The notes under the pieces were generated by a model. That model made no database searches. It was not told the DNA's origin and saw nothing but the letters and a program-made list of their open reading frames with translations. Position numbers and translations under genes: made by a program. A stretch of DNA of 64,000 nt from B73-G16 sp964611295 (GTDB lineage: Bacteria; Desulfobacterota; B13-G15). Shown here in pieces: positions 57,180 through 64,000 of the stretch (positions are counted from its first letter, which is position 1; each line of letters begins with the position of its first letter). The DNA is taken from assembly GCA_964611295.1 (NCBI GenBank), contig CAZSWV010000004.1, positions 1-64,000 of the forward strand. Direction: 5' to 3'.

Positions 57180-58465
57180 ATTCCTTTTGGAAATCTTTAA
57201 GCGAGGTAGACAGAGAGGTGTTTGAGGCCCTACGGGGTGAGCAACGGCGTGAAGAGCATAAGCTCATCCTGATCGCCTCTGAAAACTACGTACCCCGTGC
57301 TATCCTCGAAGCCCAGGGGAGCGTTTTCACTAACAAATATGCTGAAGGATACCCTGGCGAGAGGTATTACGGAGGGTGTGAGTGGGCGGATCGGGTGGAA
57401 GAGTTGGCAGTGGAAAGGGCCAAACAGCTTTTTGGTGCAGAACATGCAAACGTTCAACCCCTTTCGGGCAGTGTGGCGAACATGGCCGTTTATTTTACCG
57501 TCCTTCAGCCCGGCGATACCATCATGACCATGGACCTAGCCCATGGGGGACACCTTACCCACGGGGCGAAGGTGAACTTTTCGGGACGCCTTTACAAGGT
57601 AGTCCACTACGGGGTGGATCCTGATACAGAGACCTTGAACTACGACAGTTTAGAGGAACTGGCCTTAAAATGGAGGCCCAAGTTGATAGTGGCTGGCGCT
57701 AGCTCCTATTCGAGGACCATAGACTTCAAACGCTTCAGGGAGATAGCAGACCACGTAGGGGCGCTTCTCATGGCCGATATGGCCCATATAGCCGGGCTTG
57801 TGGCTGCAGGTGTACATCCGAGTCCTGTCCCCTATTGTCATTTTGTGACCTCTACGACCCATAAGACCCTTAGGGGGCCAAGAGGGGGTTTTGTGCTTTG
57901 TAAAAAGGAATTCGCCGAGGAATTGGACCGTACGGTTTTCCCAGGGATCCAAGGGGGGCCTTTTGTACACGTGATTGCTGCCAAGGCCGTTTGTTTTAAA
58001 GAGGCTATGACGGAGGAATTCAGGAAGTACCAGGAACAAGTGGTCAAAAACGCCAAAAAGCTGGCCAAGGCCCTTTCCGAGAGGGGGTTTAGGGTGGTTT
58101 CCGGAGGTACTGACAACCACATGTTCTTGGTGGACCTTACCAATAAGGGCATAACCGGAAAGGAAGCCGAAGAGGCCCTTGAACGGGCGGGTATAACCGT
58201 AAACAAGAACTTGATCCCCTTCGATAAGAGGGGTCCAAGTGTGACAAGCGGTATAAGGATAGGTACTCCTGCTGTTACCACAAGGGGGATGAAGGAAGAG
58301 GAAATGGACATCATTGCAGACCTCATAACGAGAGTTATTGATGCTTATCCCTCTGAGCAGGTGGAGAAAGAGGTTGCTAAGAAGGTCTCCGAGCTTTGTG
58401 AGGCCTTCCCGGTGTATTCCTCATGGCTTAAGGCAGGGTTTGATGTCCAGGCCGACCTGGGATGA
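57176..58465 (+). CDS. glyA: Serine hydroxymethyltransferase
   Basis: PLP enzyme: serine + THF to glycine + methylene-THF. IASENYVPRAILEAQGS, NKYAEGYPGERYYGG, VQPLSGSVANMAVY, MDLAHGGHLTHG, DMAHIAGLVAAG, PLP-Lys in TSTTHKTLRGPRGGFV, and IRIGTPAVTTRGM. Length 429. Methylene-THF is also the cofactor for TrmFO (40877). Overlaps the deaminase gene by 23 bases. Confidence 0.97.
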   Translation: MNSFWKSLSEVDREVFEALRGEQRREEHKLILIASENYVPRAILEAQGSVFTNKYAEGYPGERYYGGCEWADRVEELAVERAKQLFGAEHANVQPLSGSVANMAVYFTVLQPGDTIMTMDLAHGGHLTHGAKVNFSGRLYKVVHYGVDPDTETLNYDSLEELALKWRPKLIVAGASSYSRTIDFKRFREIADHVGALLMADMAHIAGLVAAGVHPSPVPYCHFVTSTTHKTLRGPRGGFVLCKKEFAEELDRTVFPGIQGGPFVHVIAAKAVCFKEAMTEEFRKYQEQVVKNAKKLAKALSERGFRVVSGGTDNHMFLVDLTNKGITGKEAEEALERAGITVNKNLIPFDKRGPSVTSGIRIGTPAVTTRGMKEEEMDIIADLITRVIDAYPSEQVEKEVAKKVSELCEAFPVYSSWLKAGFDVQADLG

Positions 58466-58889
58466 GTATTTCCTTGAAATCGCTAAACTTGTGGCATCCC
58501 GATCCACGTGTGTGCGCAGACAAGTGGGTACGGTCTTGGTCAAGGACAACCGCGTCCTAGCCACTGGGTACAACGGTGCCCCTTCTCAGCTCCCCCATTG
58601 TTATGATGTAGGCTGTCTTAGGGAGAAAATGGGGGTTCCCCCTGGGGAGAGACACGAGCTTTGTCGTGGCCTCCATGCGGAACAGAATGCTTTGATACAG
58701 GCCGCTTACCATGGGGTTTCGGTCAGAGGGGCGGTGCTCTATTCCACTCATTTCCCTTGCGTTATATGTACCAAGATGTTGATCAACGCGGGGATAAAAA
58801 AGGTAATCTACCTTGAAGGTTACCCCGATGACCTAAGTGAACAGATGCTAAGGGAGGCCGCTATAGAGGTGGTAAGGGCTAAGCCGTGA
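58443..58889 (+). CDS. dCMP deaminase family protein
   Basis: Zinc-dependent cytidine/deoxycytidylate deaminase fold. WDEYFLEIAKLVASRSTCVRRQVGTVLV, GYNGAP, zinc/catalytic HAEQNALIQA and PCVICTKMLINAG. 148 residues from ATG 58443; the open frame reaches back to 58338 inside glyA. Likely dCMP to dUMP, feeding dTMP synthesis (ComEB type). It should not be confused with RibD, which has a related deaminase domain plus a reductase domain. Confidence 0.9.
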   Translation: MSRPTWDEYFLEIAKLVASRSTCVRRQVGTVLVKDNRVLATGYNGAPSQLPHCYDVGCLREKMGVPPGERHELCRGLHAEQNALIQAAYHGVSVRGAVLYSTHFPCVICTKMLINAGIKKVIYLEGYPDDLSEQMLREAAIEVVRAKP

Positions 58890-59362
58890 AGTGCCCGTTT
58901 TGTGGGCAGGATGACGACAGGGTCATAGATTCAAGGGTCGTAAGAGACGGCTATGAGGTCCGAAGGAGGAGGCTTTGCAATCGCTGTGGTCGGCGTTTCA
59001 CCACTTATGAAAGGGTGGCCCAAGAGCTACCCTATGTGATCAAAAAGGACGGGAGGCGTGAACCCTTCAGCAGGGAGAAGGTCCTAAATGGGTTGAGAAA
59101 GGCCTGCGAGAAAAGGCCCATAAGCATCGACGTCCTAGAAAGGATAGTGGACAGGATCGAGGCGTGGATTCAAGAGCAGGGCAAAATGGAGGTTTCCTCT
59201 GTGGAGATAGGCGAAAGGGTTATGGAGGAGTTGAAAAGGCTTGACGAGGTGGCATATGTGAGGTTTGCCTCCGTCTACCGGCAGTTCAAGGACATAAGCC
59301 AGTTCATGGATGAACTAAAGGAATTGCTGGAGAAGAGGGAAAGTGTTCACAGGGATAGTTGA
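58886..59362 (+). CDS. nrdR: Transcriptional repressor NrdR
   Basis: ATP-cone regulator of ribonucleotide reductase genes. N-terminal zinc ribbon CPFCG and CNRCGRRFTTYE, then an ATP-cone with VIKKDGRREPFSREKVLNGL. 158 residues, GTG start overlapping the deaminase stop (GTGA). A usual neighbour of rib genes. Confidence 0.96.
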   Translation: MKCPFCGQDDDRVIDSRVVRDGYEVRRRRLCNRCGRRFTTYERVAQELPYVIKKDGRREPFSREKVLNGLRKACEKRPISIDVLERIVDRIEAWIQEQGKMEVSSVEIGERVMEELKRLDEVAYVRFASVYRQFKDISQFMDELKELLEKRESVHRDS

Positions 59363-59981
59363 AGGCATAGGCGAAGTAAAGGGGCTATGGAGGGAAGGGG
59401 ACGTAATGCGTTTGGCCCTTGAGGTACCCTTTGAGGCGAAAGACGTAAGCTTAGGAGAGAGTTTGGCAGTAGATGGGGTTTGCTTGACGGTTGTAGGCAA
59501 AAAGGGGGAGGAAGTTCACGTTGAGGTCTCCCAGGAGACCCTAAGCAGGACCAAGCTCTCCCGTTACAGGCCTGGTACGAAGGTCAACCTCGAAAGGGCT
59601 TTAAGGCTAGGCGACCGGATAGGGGGGCACTTCGTGACTGGACACGTGGACGGTGTCGGGGAAGTAGTAGAGGTTGAGAGGTTGGGTAGGTCCTCTCTGA
59701 TGGCAGTACGAGCCCCAAGGGAGGTGTTGCCCTATCTGGCAGAAAAGGGGTCTGTGGCCCTTGATGGGGTAAGCCTTACGGTAAATCGTATTCGAGGGGA
59801 CCTCTTTTGGGTTATGCTTGTACCTTTTACCTTGGAAAGGACTACTTTGGGTAAAATGCGTGTAGGTGAAGTTGTGAACCTTGAGGCCGACGTGCTGGCA
59901 AAATACGTGGTGCGATACTTAAACTTTAAAGGAGGAAGGGGGATAACGGAGGAATTTTTACGCGAATACGGTTTTCTCTAA
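59343..59981 (+). CDS. ribE: Riboflavin synthase, alpha subunit
   Basis: Dismutates two 6,7-dimethyl-8-ribityllumazines to riboflavin. Two lumazine-binding repeats: MFTGIVEGIGEV with SLAVDGVCLTVV (residues 1-90), and GHFVTGHVDGVGEV with SVALDGVSLTVN (95-190). 212 residues. GTG start overlapping nrdR by 20 bases. No ribD lies between nrdR and ribE, where it is usually found. Confidence 0.96.
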   Translation: MFTGIVEGIGEVKGLWREGDVMRLALEVPFEAKDVSLGESLAVDGVCLTVVGKKGEEVHVEVSQETLSRTKLSRYRPGTKVNLERALRLGDRIGGHFVTGHVDGVGEVVEVERLGRSSLMAVRAPREVLPYLAEKGSVALDGVSLTVNRIRGDLFWVMLVPFTLERTTLGKMRVGEVVNLEADVLAKYVVRYLNFKGGRGITEEFLREYGFL

Positions 59982-59994
59982 GGAGGAAGGAGCC

Positions 59995-61203
59995 ATGGTA
60001 GCGACCATTGAGGAGGCCTTAAAGGACCTCCGAGAAGGGAGGATGATCATAATAGTAGACGATGAGGACAGGGAGAACGAAGGTGACCTTTGCATAGCTG
60101 CGGAGAAGGTGACCCCTGAGGCCATAAACTTTATGGCCAAATACGGCAGGGGTTTGATCTGCCTCGCCTTGACTGAAGAGCAGGTGGAAAAGCTCAAGCT
60201 CCCCATGATGGTTCCCGAGGATCAGAGCAATGCCCTGCATGGGACCGCTTTTACGGTGTCCATTGACGCACGTTATGGGGTTACCACGGGGATTTCGGCC
60301 CATGACAGGGCGAAGACCATCCTTACGGCTATTGCAGACGATGCCAAACCCGAGGACCTTGTCAGGCCAGGGCATGTGTTTCCACTTAAGGCGAGGCGTG
60401 GCGGTGTCCTGGTGAGGGCTGGCCATACCGAAGCCTCGGTGGATTTGGCCAGGCTTGCTGGACTTAAACCTGCTGCCGTCATATGTGAGGTCATGAGGGA
60501 CGATGGTTCTATGGCGAGGCTTCCCGACCTGGAGGTCTTTGCAAAGGAACACGGCCTTAAGATCGTCACCATTGCAGATCTCATAAAGTTCAGGATGAGG
60601 ACAGAGAAGTTGGTCAGAAGGGTAGCTGAGGCTACCCTTCCTACCCTTTACGGTGGAGAGTTCAAGCTCATCCTCTACGAGTCAGAGGTGGATTCCCAGC
60701 ACCACCTGGCGCTAGTGAAAGGGGAAATAGACCCTGCAGAACCCACCTTGGTAAGGGTCCATTCCCAGTGCTTGACAGGGGACGTATTTGGGTCCCTTAG
60801 GTGTGACTGTGGTGAGCAGTTGCACCGTGCCATGCAGATGATAGCTGAGGAGGGAAAAGGGATCTTACTGTATATGAGGCAGGAGGGCCGTGGGATAGGC
60901 CTGGCGAATAAGATAAAGGCATACCTGTTACAGGAACACGGTAAGGACACAGTAGAGGCCAACGAGGCCCTGGGGTTCAAACCCGACCTTCGGGATTACG
61001 GCATAGGTGCCCAGATCCTCGTTGACCTTGGGGTGAGGAAGATCCGTCTGATGACGAATAACCCGCGTAAGATCGTAGGTCTTGAAGGCTATGGGATAGA
61101 AGTGGTAGAAAGGGTACCCATTGAGGTCCCACCGAGGGATCAGAACTTGAGGTATCTCAAGACCAAGAAGGAGAAATTAGGCCATATCTTAAGCCTTAAG
61201 TGA
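59995..61203 (+). CDS. ribBA: Bifunctional 3,4-dihydroxy-2-butanone-4-phosphate synthase / GTP cyclohydrolase II
   Basis: Provides both riboflavin precursors. RibB half (1-200): VDDEDRENEGDL, RHGLICLAL-like segment YGRGLICLAL, HDRAKTI and RPGHVFPLKARRGGVLVRAGHTEASVDL. RibA half (205-402): RVHSQCLTGDVFGSLRCDCGEQL with the three zinc Cys, RQEGRGIGL and LMTNNPRKI. Length 402. AGGAAGGAG precedes the ATG. Confidence 0.97.
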   Translation: MVATIEEALKDLREGRMIIIVDDEDRENEGDLCIAAEKVTPEAINFMAKYGRGLICLALTEEQVEKLKLPMMVPEDQSNALHGTAFTVSIDARYGVTTGISAHDRAKTILTAIADDAKPEDLVRPGHVFPLKARRGGVLVRAGHTEASVDLARLAGLKPAAVICEVMRDDGSMARLPDLEVFAKEHGLKIVTIADLIKFRMRTEKLVRRVAEATLPTLYGGEFKLILYESEVDSQHHLALVKGEIDPAEPTLVRVHSQCLTGDVFGSLRCDCGEQLHRAMQMIAEEGKGILLYMRQEGRGIGLANKIKAYLLQEHGKDTVEANEALGFKPDLRDYGIGAQILVDLGVRKIRLMTNNPRKIVGLEGYGIEVVERVPIEVPPRDQNLRYLKTKKEKLGHILSLK

Positions 61204-61212
61204 GGGGGTAAT

Positions 61213-61680
61213 ATGAAGGTCATTGAGGGGAAGTTGCGTGCCGAAGGCCTGAGATTTGCGGTAGTTGTGTCAAGGTTTAACCACTTCATAACTGAGAGGC
61301 TTCTTGAGGGGGCCTTGGACTGCTTGAAGAGGCATGGGGCACGTGAAGAGGACATAGAGGTGATAAGGACACCAGGCTGTTTTGAGATACCCGCAGTGGC
61401 CAAAAGGCTTGTGGAAAAGGGCGGTTACGATGCCATTATATGCCTTGGTGCGGTAATAAGGGGTGGTACTCCCCATCACCAGTATATAAGTGCAGAGGTC
61501 ACCAAGGGGATAGCCCAATTATCCCTTGAGAGTGAGATCCCCATAACATATGGGATCATCACGCCTGACACCCTTGAGCAAGCCATAGAGCGGGCAGGTA
61601 CTAAGGTAGGCAACAAAGGGTGGGATGCAGCCCTTGCTGCCATAGAAATGGCTAACCTCTATAGGGAGATCGCGGGATAA
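61213..61680 (+). CDS. ribH: 6,7-Dimethyl-8-ribityllumazine synthase
   Basis: Forms icosahedral or pentameric lumazine synthase. VVSRFNHFITERLLEGALDCL, TPGCFEIPAVAKRL, LGAVIRGGTPHHQYIS, FGIIT-like YGIITPDTLEQAIERAG and GNKGWDAALAAIEMANL. 155 residues. Confidence 0.97.
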   Translation: MKVIEGKLRAEGLRFAVVVSRFNHFITERLLEGALDCLKRHGAREEDIEVIRTPGCFEIPAVAKRLVEKGGYDAIICLGAVIRGGTPHHQYISAEVTKGIAQLSLESEIPITYGIITPDTLEQAIERAGTKVGNKGWDAALAAIEMANLYREIAG

Positions 61681-61681
61681 A

Positions 61682-62158
61682 GTGAAGCGGAGGGAGGCCA
61701 GGGAGATCGCCTTGAAGATCCTCTATGAGTTGGACCTCAACCCCGAGGACCCAGATGAGGTCCTGAAGAGGTGGCGTGAGGAGAAGGTACTTTCGGGTGA
61801 TTCATGGGAGTTTATAAAGAGACTTGTAAAGGGTGTAACCCACAACAAGGATGTCCTTGACGGTTACATCCAACAGGTAGCCCACAGGTGGAAGGTGGAG
61901 CGTATGGACAAGGTAGACAGGAATATCCTCAGGATGGGGGTGTACGAGTTACTTTTCTGCGATGATATACCCCTTAAGGTCGCTATTAACGAAGCGGTGG
62001 AGTTGGGTAAAAAATTCGGGTCCTCGGACGAATCGAAGGGTTTCATAAACGCCATCTTGGATAAAATAGCCAAAACAACGCTCTTGGGGGAGAGAGATGG
62101 TGGAGAAGGTCAAAAGGATATGGATGGACGGAGAATTGATACCGTGGGAAGAAGCTAA
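61682..62158 (+). CDS. nusB: Transcription antitermination factor NusB
   Basis: All-helical protein binding boxA of rRNA leaders. RREAREIALKILYELDL, VDRNILRMGVYELLF, VAINEAVELGKKFGSSDESKGFINAILDKI. 158 residues including an extra 20-residue tail (after LDKIAKTTLLGERDGG) created by the 62-base overlap with ilvE. GTG start one base after ribH. Confidence 0.93.
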   Translation: MKRREAREIALKILYELDLNPEDPDEVLKRWREEKVLSGDSWEFIKRLVKGVTHNKDVLDGYIQQVAHRWKVERMDKVDRNILRMGVYELLFCDDIPLKVAINEAVELGKKFGSSDESKGFINAILDKIAKTTLLGERDGGEGQKDMDGRRIDTVGRS

Positions 62159-63014
62159 GGTCCATGTACTTACCCATACCCTCCATTATGGCCTTGGGGT
62201 TTTTGAAGGGATAAGGTGTTATAAATGTGTAGACGGGCGTTCGGGTATCTTTCGGTTGGACGAACACATAGAACGTCTTTTCCAATCGGCTCGCATTGCC
62301 CAGATAGAGATTCCTTTCAGCAAAGAGGAGATAAAGCAGGCATGTAAGGAAGTCCTTTTGGCCAATGGCTTGGAGGAGGCCTATATAAGGCCTTTGGTCT
62401 TCATCGGCGAAGGCGTCATGGGGGTCCACCCTTACGACAACCCGGTGAGGGTAGCAGTCATCGCATGGCGCTGGGGGGCTTACTTGGGGGAAGAGGCCCT
62501 GAAGAGAGGTACAAGGGCCAAGACCTCTTCCTTTGTACGACATCATCCAAACGCCATGATGACCAAGGCCAAGATCTGTGGCAACTACGTCAACAGCGTC
62601 CTGGCAAAGCGTGAAGCCGTAAAGCTTGGCTACGACGAGGCCATCTTGCTTGACCCGGATGGCTACGTAGCTGAGGCGTCTGGGGAGAACGTCTTCTTGG
62701 TAAAGGACAGGGTCATCAAGACCACCCCTCCTACCACCATCCTTCCGGGTATAACAAGGGATTGTGTAATTAAGATCGCCAGGGACAGGGGCTATGTGGT
62801 AATAGAGGAGCGTTTCACCAGAGACGAGCTTTACATAGCTGATGAGGTCTTCCTCACGGGCACTGCGGCTGAGGTCACACCTATAAGGGAGATAGACGAT
62901 AGACCCATAGGCAACGGCGTACCAGGGGAGGTTACCCGCGAAATCCAAGAGATATATTTTAAAGTAGTAAGGGGGGAGTTACCCCAATACAGGCATTGGA
63001 TAACATACCTATAG
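62097..63014 (+). CDS. ilvE: Branched-chain amino acid aminotransferase
   Basis: Fold-type IV PLP transaminase. WMDGELIPWEEAKVHVLTHTLHYGLGVFEGIRCY, then YIRPLVFIGEG, PLP-Lys in MMTKAKICGNYVNSVLAK, DEAILLDPDGYVAEASGENVF and LTGTAAEVTPIREID. Length 305. ATG 62097 overlaps nusB by 62 bases. It may supply branched-chain keto acids for acyl-CoA primers, which would fit an acyl-CoA dehydrogenase in the same operon. Confidence 0.95.
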   Translation: MVEKVKRIWMDGELIPWEEAKVHVLTHTLHYGLGVFEGIRCYKCVDGRSGIFRLDEHIERLFQSARIAQIEIPFSKEEIKQACKEVLLANGLEEAYIRPLVFIGEGVMGVHPYDNPVRVAVIAWRWGAYLGEEALKRGTRAKTSSFVRHHPNAMMTKAKICGNYVNSVLAKREAVKLGYDEAILLDPDGYVAEASGENVFLVKDRVIKTTPPTTILPGITRDCVIKIARDRGYVVIEERFTRDELYIADEVFLTGTAAEVTPIREIDDRPIGNGVPGEVTREIQEIYFKVVRGELPQYRHWITYL

Positions 63015-63590
63015 GCTTATCTTATGCTCCGTACCCTTTAAGAGCCTCTGGATATTGGCTTTGTGGCGTACTAGGACGAGGAGGCTTATAAGAAGGGACA
63101 CCCAAAAGACATATCCTTGTCCTTCCCAAAGATAGGCATAAACGGGCAACAAAATACCTCCAAGCATGGACCCGAGGGACACAATCCTCGTCAAGCTCAC
63201 TGCGATGACGAAGGCCCCTGTGGCCAAAAGGGCACCAAGGGGCATTAAGACCAAAAAGACCCCAAGGGCAGTGGCTACCCCTTTTCCGCCGCGAAACCGC
63301 AGGTAAAGGGGGAAGAGATGCCCTAAGAAACAACAAAGCCCAGCAAGGGCGGCCCATTCCCTTCCAAAGGCCTTGGAGGCAAAGAGCACTGGTAAAGCCC
63401 CCTTTGCCCCGTCGGCAAGAAGGGTCAAGACCCCAAGGGACTTTCCCGCTGTACGAGCCACATTGGTGGCCCCGATGTTACCACTGCCTGCTTTCCTCGG
63501 GTCAATTCCTTTTAGCTTGGAAAACAAAAGCCCAAAGGGGATCCCCCCCACAAGGTAACACCCTAAAAGGAATAAAACTTCCCCTCTCAC
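63009..63590 (-). CDS. plsY: Glycerol-3-phosphate acyltransferase PlsY
   Basis: Membrane enzyme that uses the acyl-phosphate made by PlsX. Five to six hydrophobic segments; GGIPFGLLFSKLKGIDPRKAGSGNIGATNVART, FRGGKGVATALGVFL and a C-terminal RHKANIQRLLKGTE. 193 residues, GTG start. The stop interlocks with that of ilvE (CTATAG). Confidence 0.95.
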   Translation of the reverse strand: MRGEVLFLLGCYLVGGIPFGLLFSKLKGIDPRKAGSGNIGATNVARTAGKSLGVLTLLADGAKGALPVLFASKAFGREWAALAGLCCFLGHLFPLYLRFRGGKGVATALGVFLVLMPLGALLATGAFVIAVSLTRIVSLGSMLGGILLPVYAYLWEGQGYVFWVSLLISLLVLVRHKANIQRLLKGTEHKISL

Positions 63591-63613
63591 CTTCCCTCAA
63601 GGGGAAAAGAGAT

Positions 63614-63690
63614 TGGTCGGGATGACTGGATTTGAACCAGCGACCCCCGCGTCCCGAACGCGGTGCTCTACCAGGCTGAGCCACATCCCG
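63614..63690 (-). tRNA. tRNA-Pro (anticodon CGG)
   Basis: 77 bases, with CCA encoded. Acceptor CGGGATG/CATCCCG, D-arm GGCTCAGCCTGG, anticodon stem CCGCG/CGCGG with loop TTCGGGA (anticodon CGG followed by G37, as in proline tRNAs), and T-loop GGTTCAAATCC. Reads CCG. Confidence 0.97.
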
Positions 63691-63700
63691 ACCTTTTGTT

Positions 63701-63729
63701 AAAATAACGCAAGCGTTAGTCCTTGTCCA
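63701..63729 (-). promoter_or_regulatory. Promoter of tRNA-Pro
   Basis: Minus strand TGGACA (plus 63724-63729, five of six), 17 bases, TATTTT (plus 63701-63706), ten bases before the tRNA 5' end. An inverted repeat TAACGC-AA-GCGTTA (63705-63718) lies in the spacer. Confidence 0.5.
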
Positions 63730-63745
63730 GGGTTGGGGGAGGATA

Positions 63746-64000
63746 TTGGAAGTCGGAAACAGGTTTCTGTACCTGCTCTTTCACGAATCCATCCAGGAAT
63801 TAGAACTGGGCCTTCAAGACAGGCACTTTATAGCCTTGAAAGTAGAGGAAGACTTTGGGATCCCTGTGAGGGTACAGGAGTTGCCCCTGGACCTCAAACC
63901 TCACTTTGACCCCAAAAGGGGCCAATTCCACTCCACTTCCATATTGAAAGAACTCCTCAAGAGGTTCCCCTCCGATGGCCTAAAGGCCTTATTGGTAGTA
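63746..64000 (+). CDS. Archaemetzincin-like zinc peptidase (3' end beyond the window)
   Basis: 85 codons are visible. The fragment has VRVQELPLDL, HFDPKRGQFHSTSILKELLKR and KALLVV, which match the N-terminal part of archaemetzincin (AmzA), a compact metzincin protease of archaea and some bacteria. The zinc motif HExxHxxGxxH would lie beyond the edge and cannot be checked. TTG 63746 has GGAGG only three bases upstream, so the start is not certain. Confidence 0.7.
   Translation, partial: MEVGNRFLYLLFHESIQELELGLQDRHFIALKVEEDFGIPVRVQELPLDLKPHFDPKRGQFHSTSILKELLKRFPSDGLKALLVV

Noticed and set aside
59300..60000. FMN riboswitch before the riboflavin genes
   Set aside because: The rib genes overlap their neighbours inside a longer operon, leaving no leader for an RFN element, and the 51216-51283 leader is too short.
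62043..62948. A 301-codon open frame on the minus strand opposite ilvE
   Set aside because: It is the reverse complement of a clear IlvE gene, has no domain pattern, and arises from low stop density in this codon-biased sequence.
63502..63684. 60-codon minus-strand frame (MAQPGRAPRSGRG...)
   Set aside because: Classic false ORF read from the tRNA-Pro gene.

Overview
The window looks like chromosome from a thermophilic, anaerobic, diderm bacterium. The ribosomal, lipid and riboflavin gene order (rpmF-plsX-...-fabD-acpP-fabF-rpiB-glyA-deaminase-nrdR-ribE-ribBA-ribH-nusB), together with a short ArgA-type acetyltransferase, a DUF3786 protein, TrmFO and an OprI-like alanine lipoprotein, resembles what is known from Desulfobacterota-type genomes. 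This placement is inference, not a database result. Signs of an outer membrane are LapA/LapB, the lipoprotein with its L,D-transpeptidase, and type IV pilus motors. Signs of thermophily and anaerobiosis are heavy AGG (Arg) and ATA (Ile) use, a four-subunit pyruvate:ferredoxin oxidoreductase, a tungstate transporter, ferredoxin and a Ski2-type helicase. I see no insertion sequences, prophage or CRISPR.

Layout. 1-2040: tungstate ABC transporter tupABC (tupA cut by the window edge). 2073-4983: AddA-type helicase and nuclease as two overlapping reading frames. 4963-8176: divergent rlmI and a Ski2-like helicase. 8320-11755: rpsB-tsf-pyrH-frr, then a small ferredoxin and a repeat-rich lipoprotein interrupted by a 100-N assembly gap. 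11756-14766 (minus): L,D-transpeptidase and priA. 14806-20789: trmJ, an aspartate-type aminotransferase, Nudix, rsfS, a LapA-LapB fusion, comF and a GlcF-like iron-sulfur protein. 20847-24876: pilB-pilT-pilC. 24873-27827 (minus): miaA-hfq-scpB-rluB-DGK1-like kinase. 27888-35412: nadK-recN-argA-orf-manB-nfo-cyclophilin-like-midA-DUF3786. 35400-38317 (minus): porCDAB. 38449-40291: a previously unlisted small ORF, era and rodZ. 40288-51215: mixed metabolic genes (nfu, trmFO, a tungstate/molybdate-type regulator, speE, gdt1, PAP2, glcD, an alcohol dehydrogenase, a Dsb-like protein and two peptidases). 51284-63014: a long lipid, one-carbon and riboflavin operon ending in nusB-ilvE. 63009-64000: plsY, tRNA-Pro and the start of an archaemetzincin.

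How the parts relate. Most genes sit in tight operons with 1-4 base ATGA/GTGA overlaps. Of ten convergent gene ends, eight overlap, one abuts and one has a 5-base gap. Several genes at divergent junctions have a promoter-like -10 box only 6-9 bases before the start codon and no ribosome-binding site, which suggests leaderless transcripts. Genes inside operons often have strong AGGAGG sites. The lipoprotein and the adjacent L,D-transpeptidase probably work together to tie the outer membrane to peptidoglycan. The window is mainly housekeeping. The most interesting items are the expandable heptad-repeat lipoprotein next to its likely attachment enzyme, the leaderless-promoter pattern, the split AddA, the small membrane-protein ORF with an operator-like palindrome, and an acyl-CoA dehydrogenase inside a fatty-acid synthesis cluster that lacks fabH and fabG.
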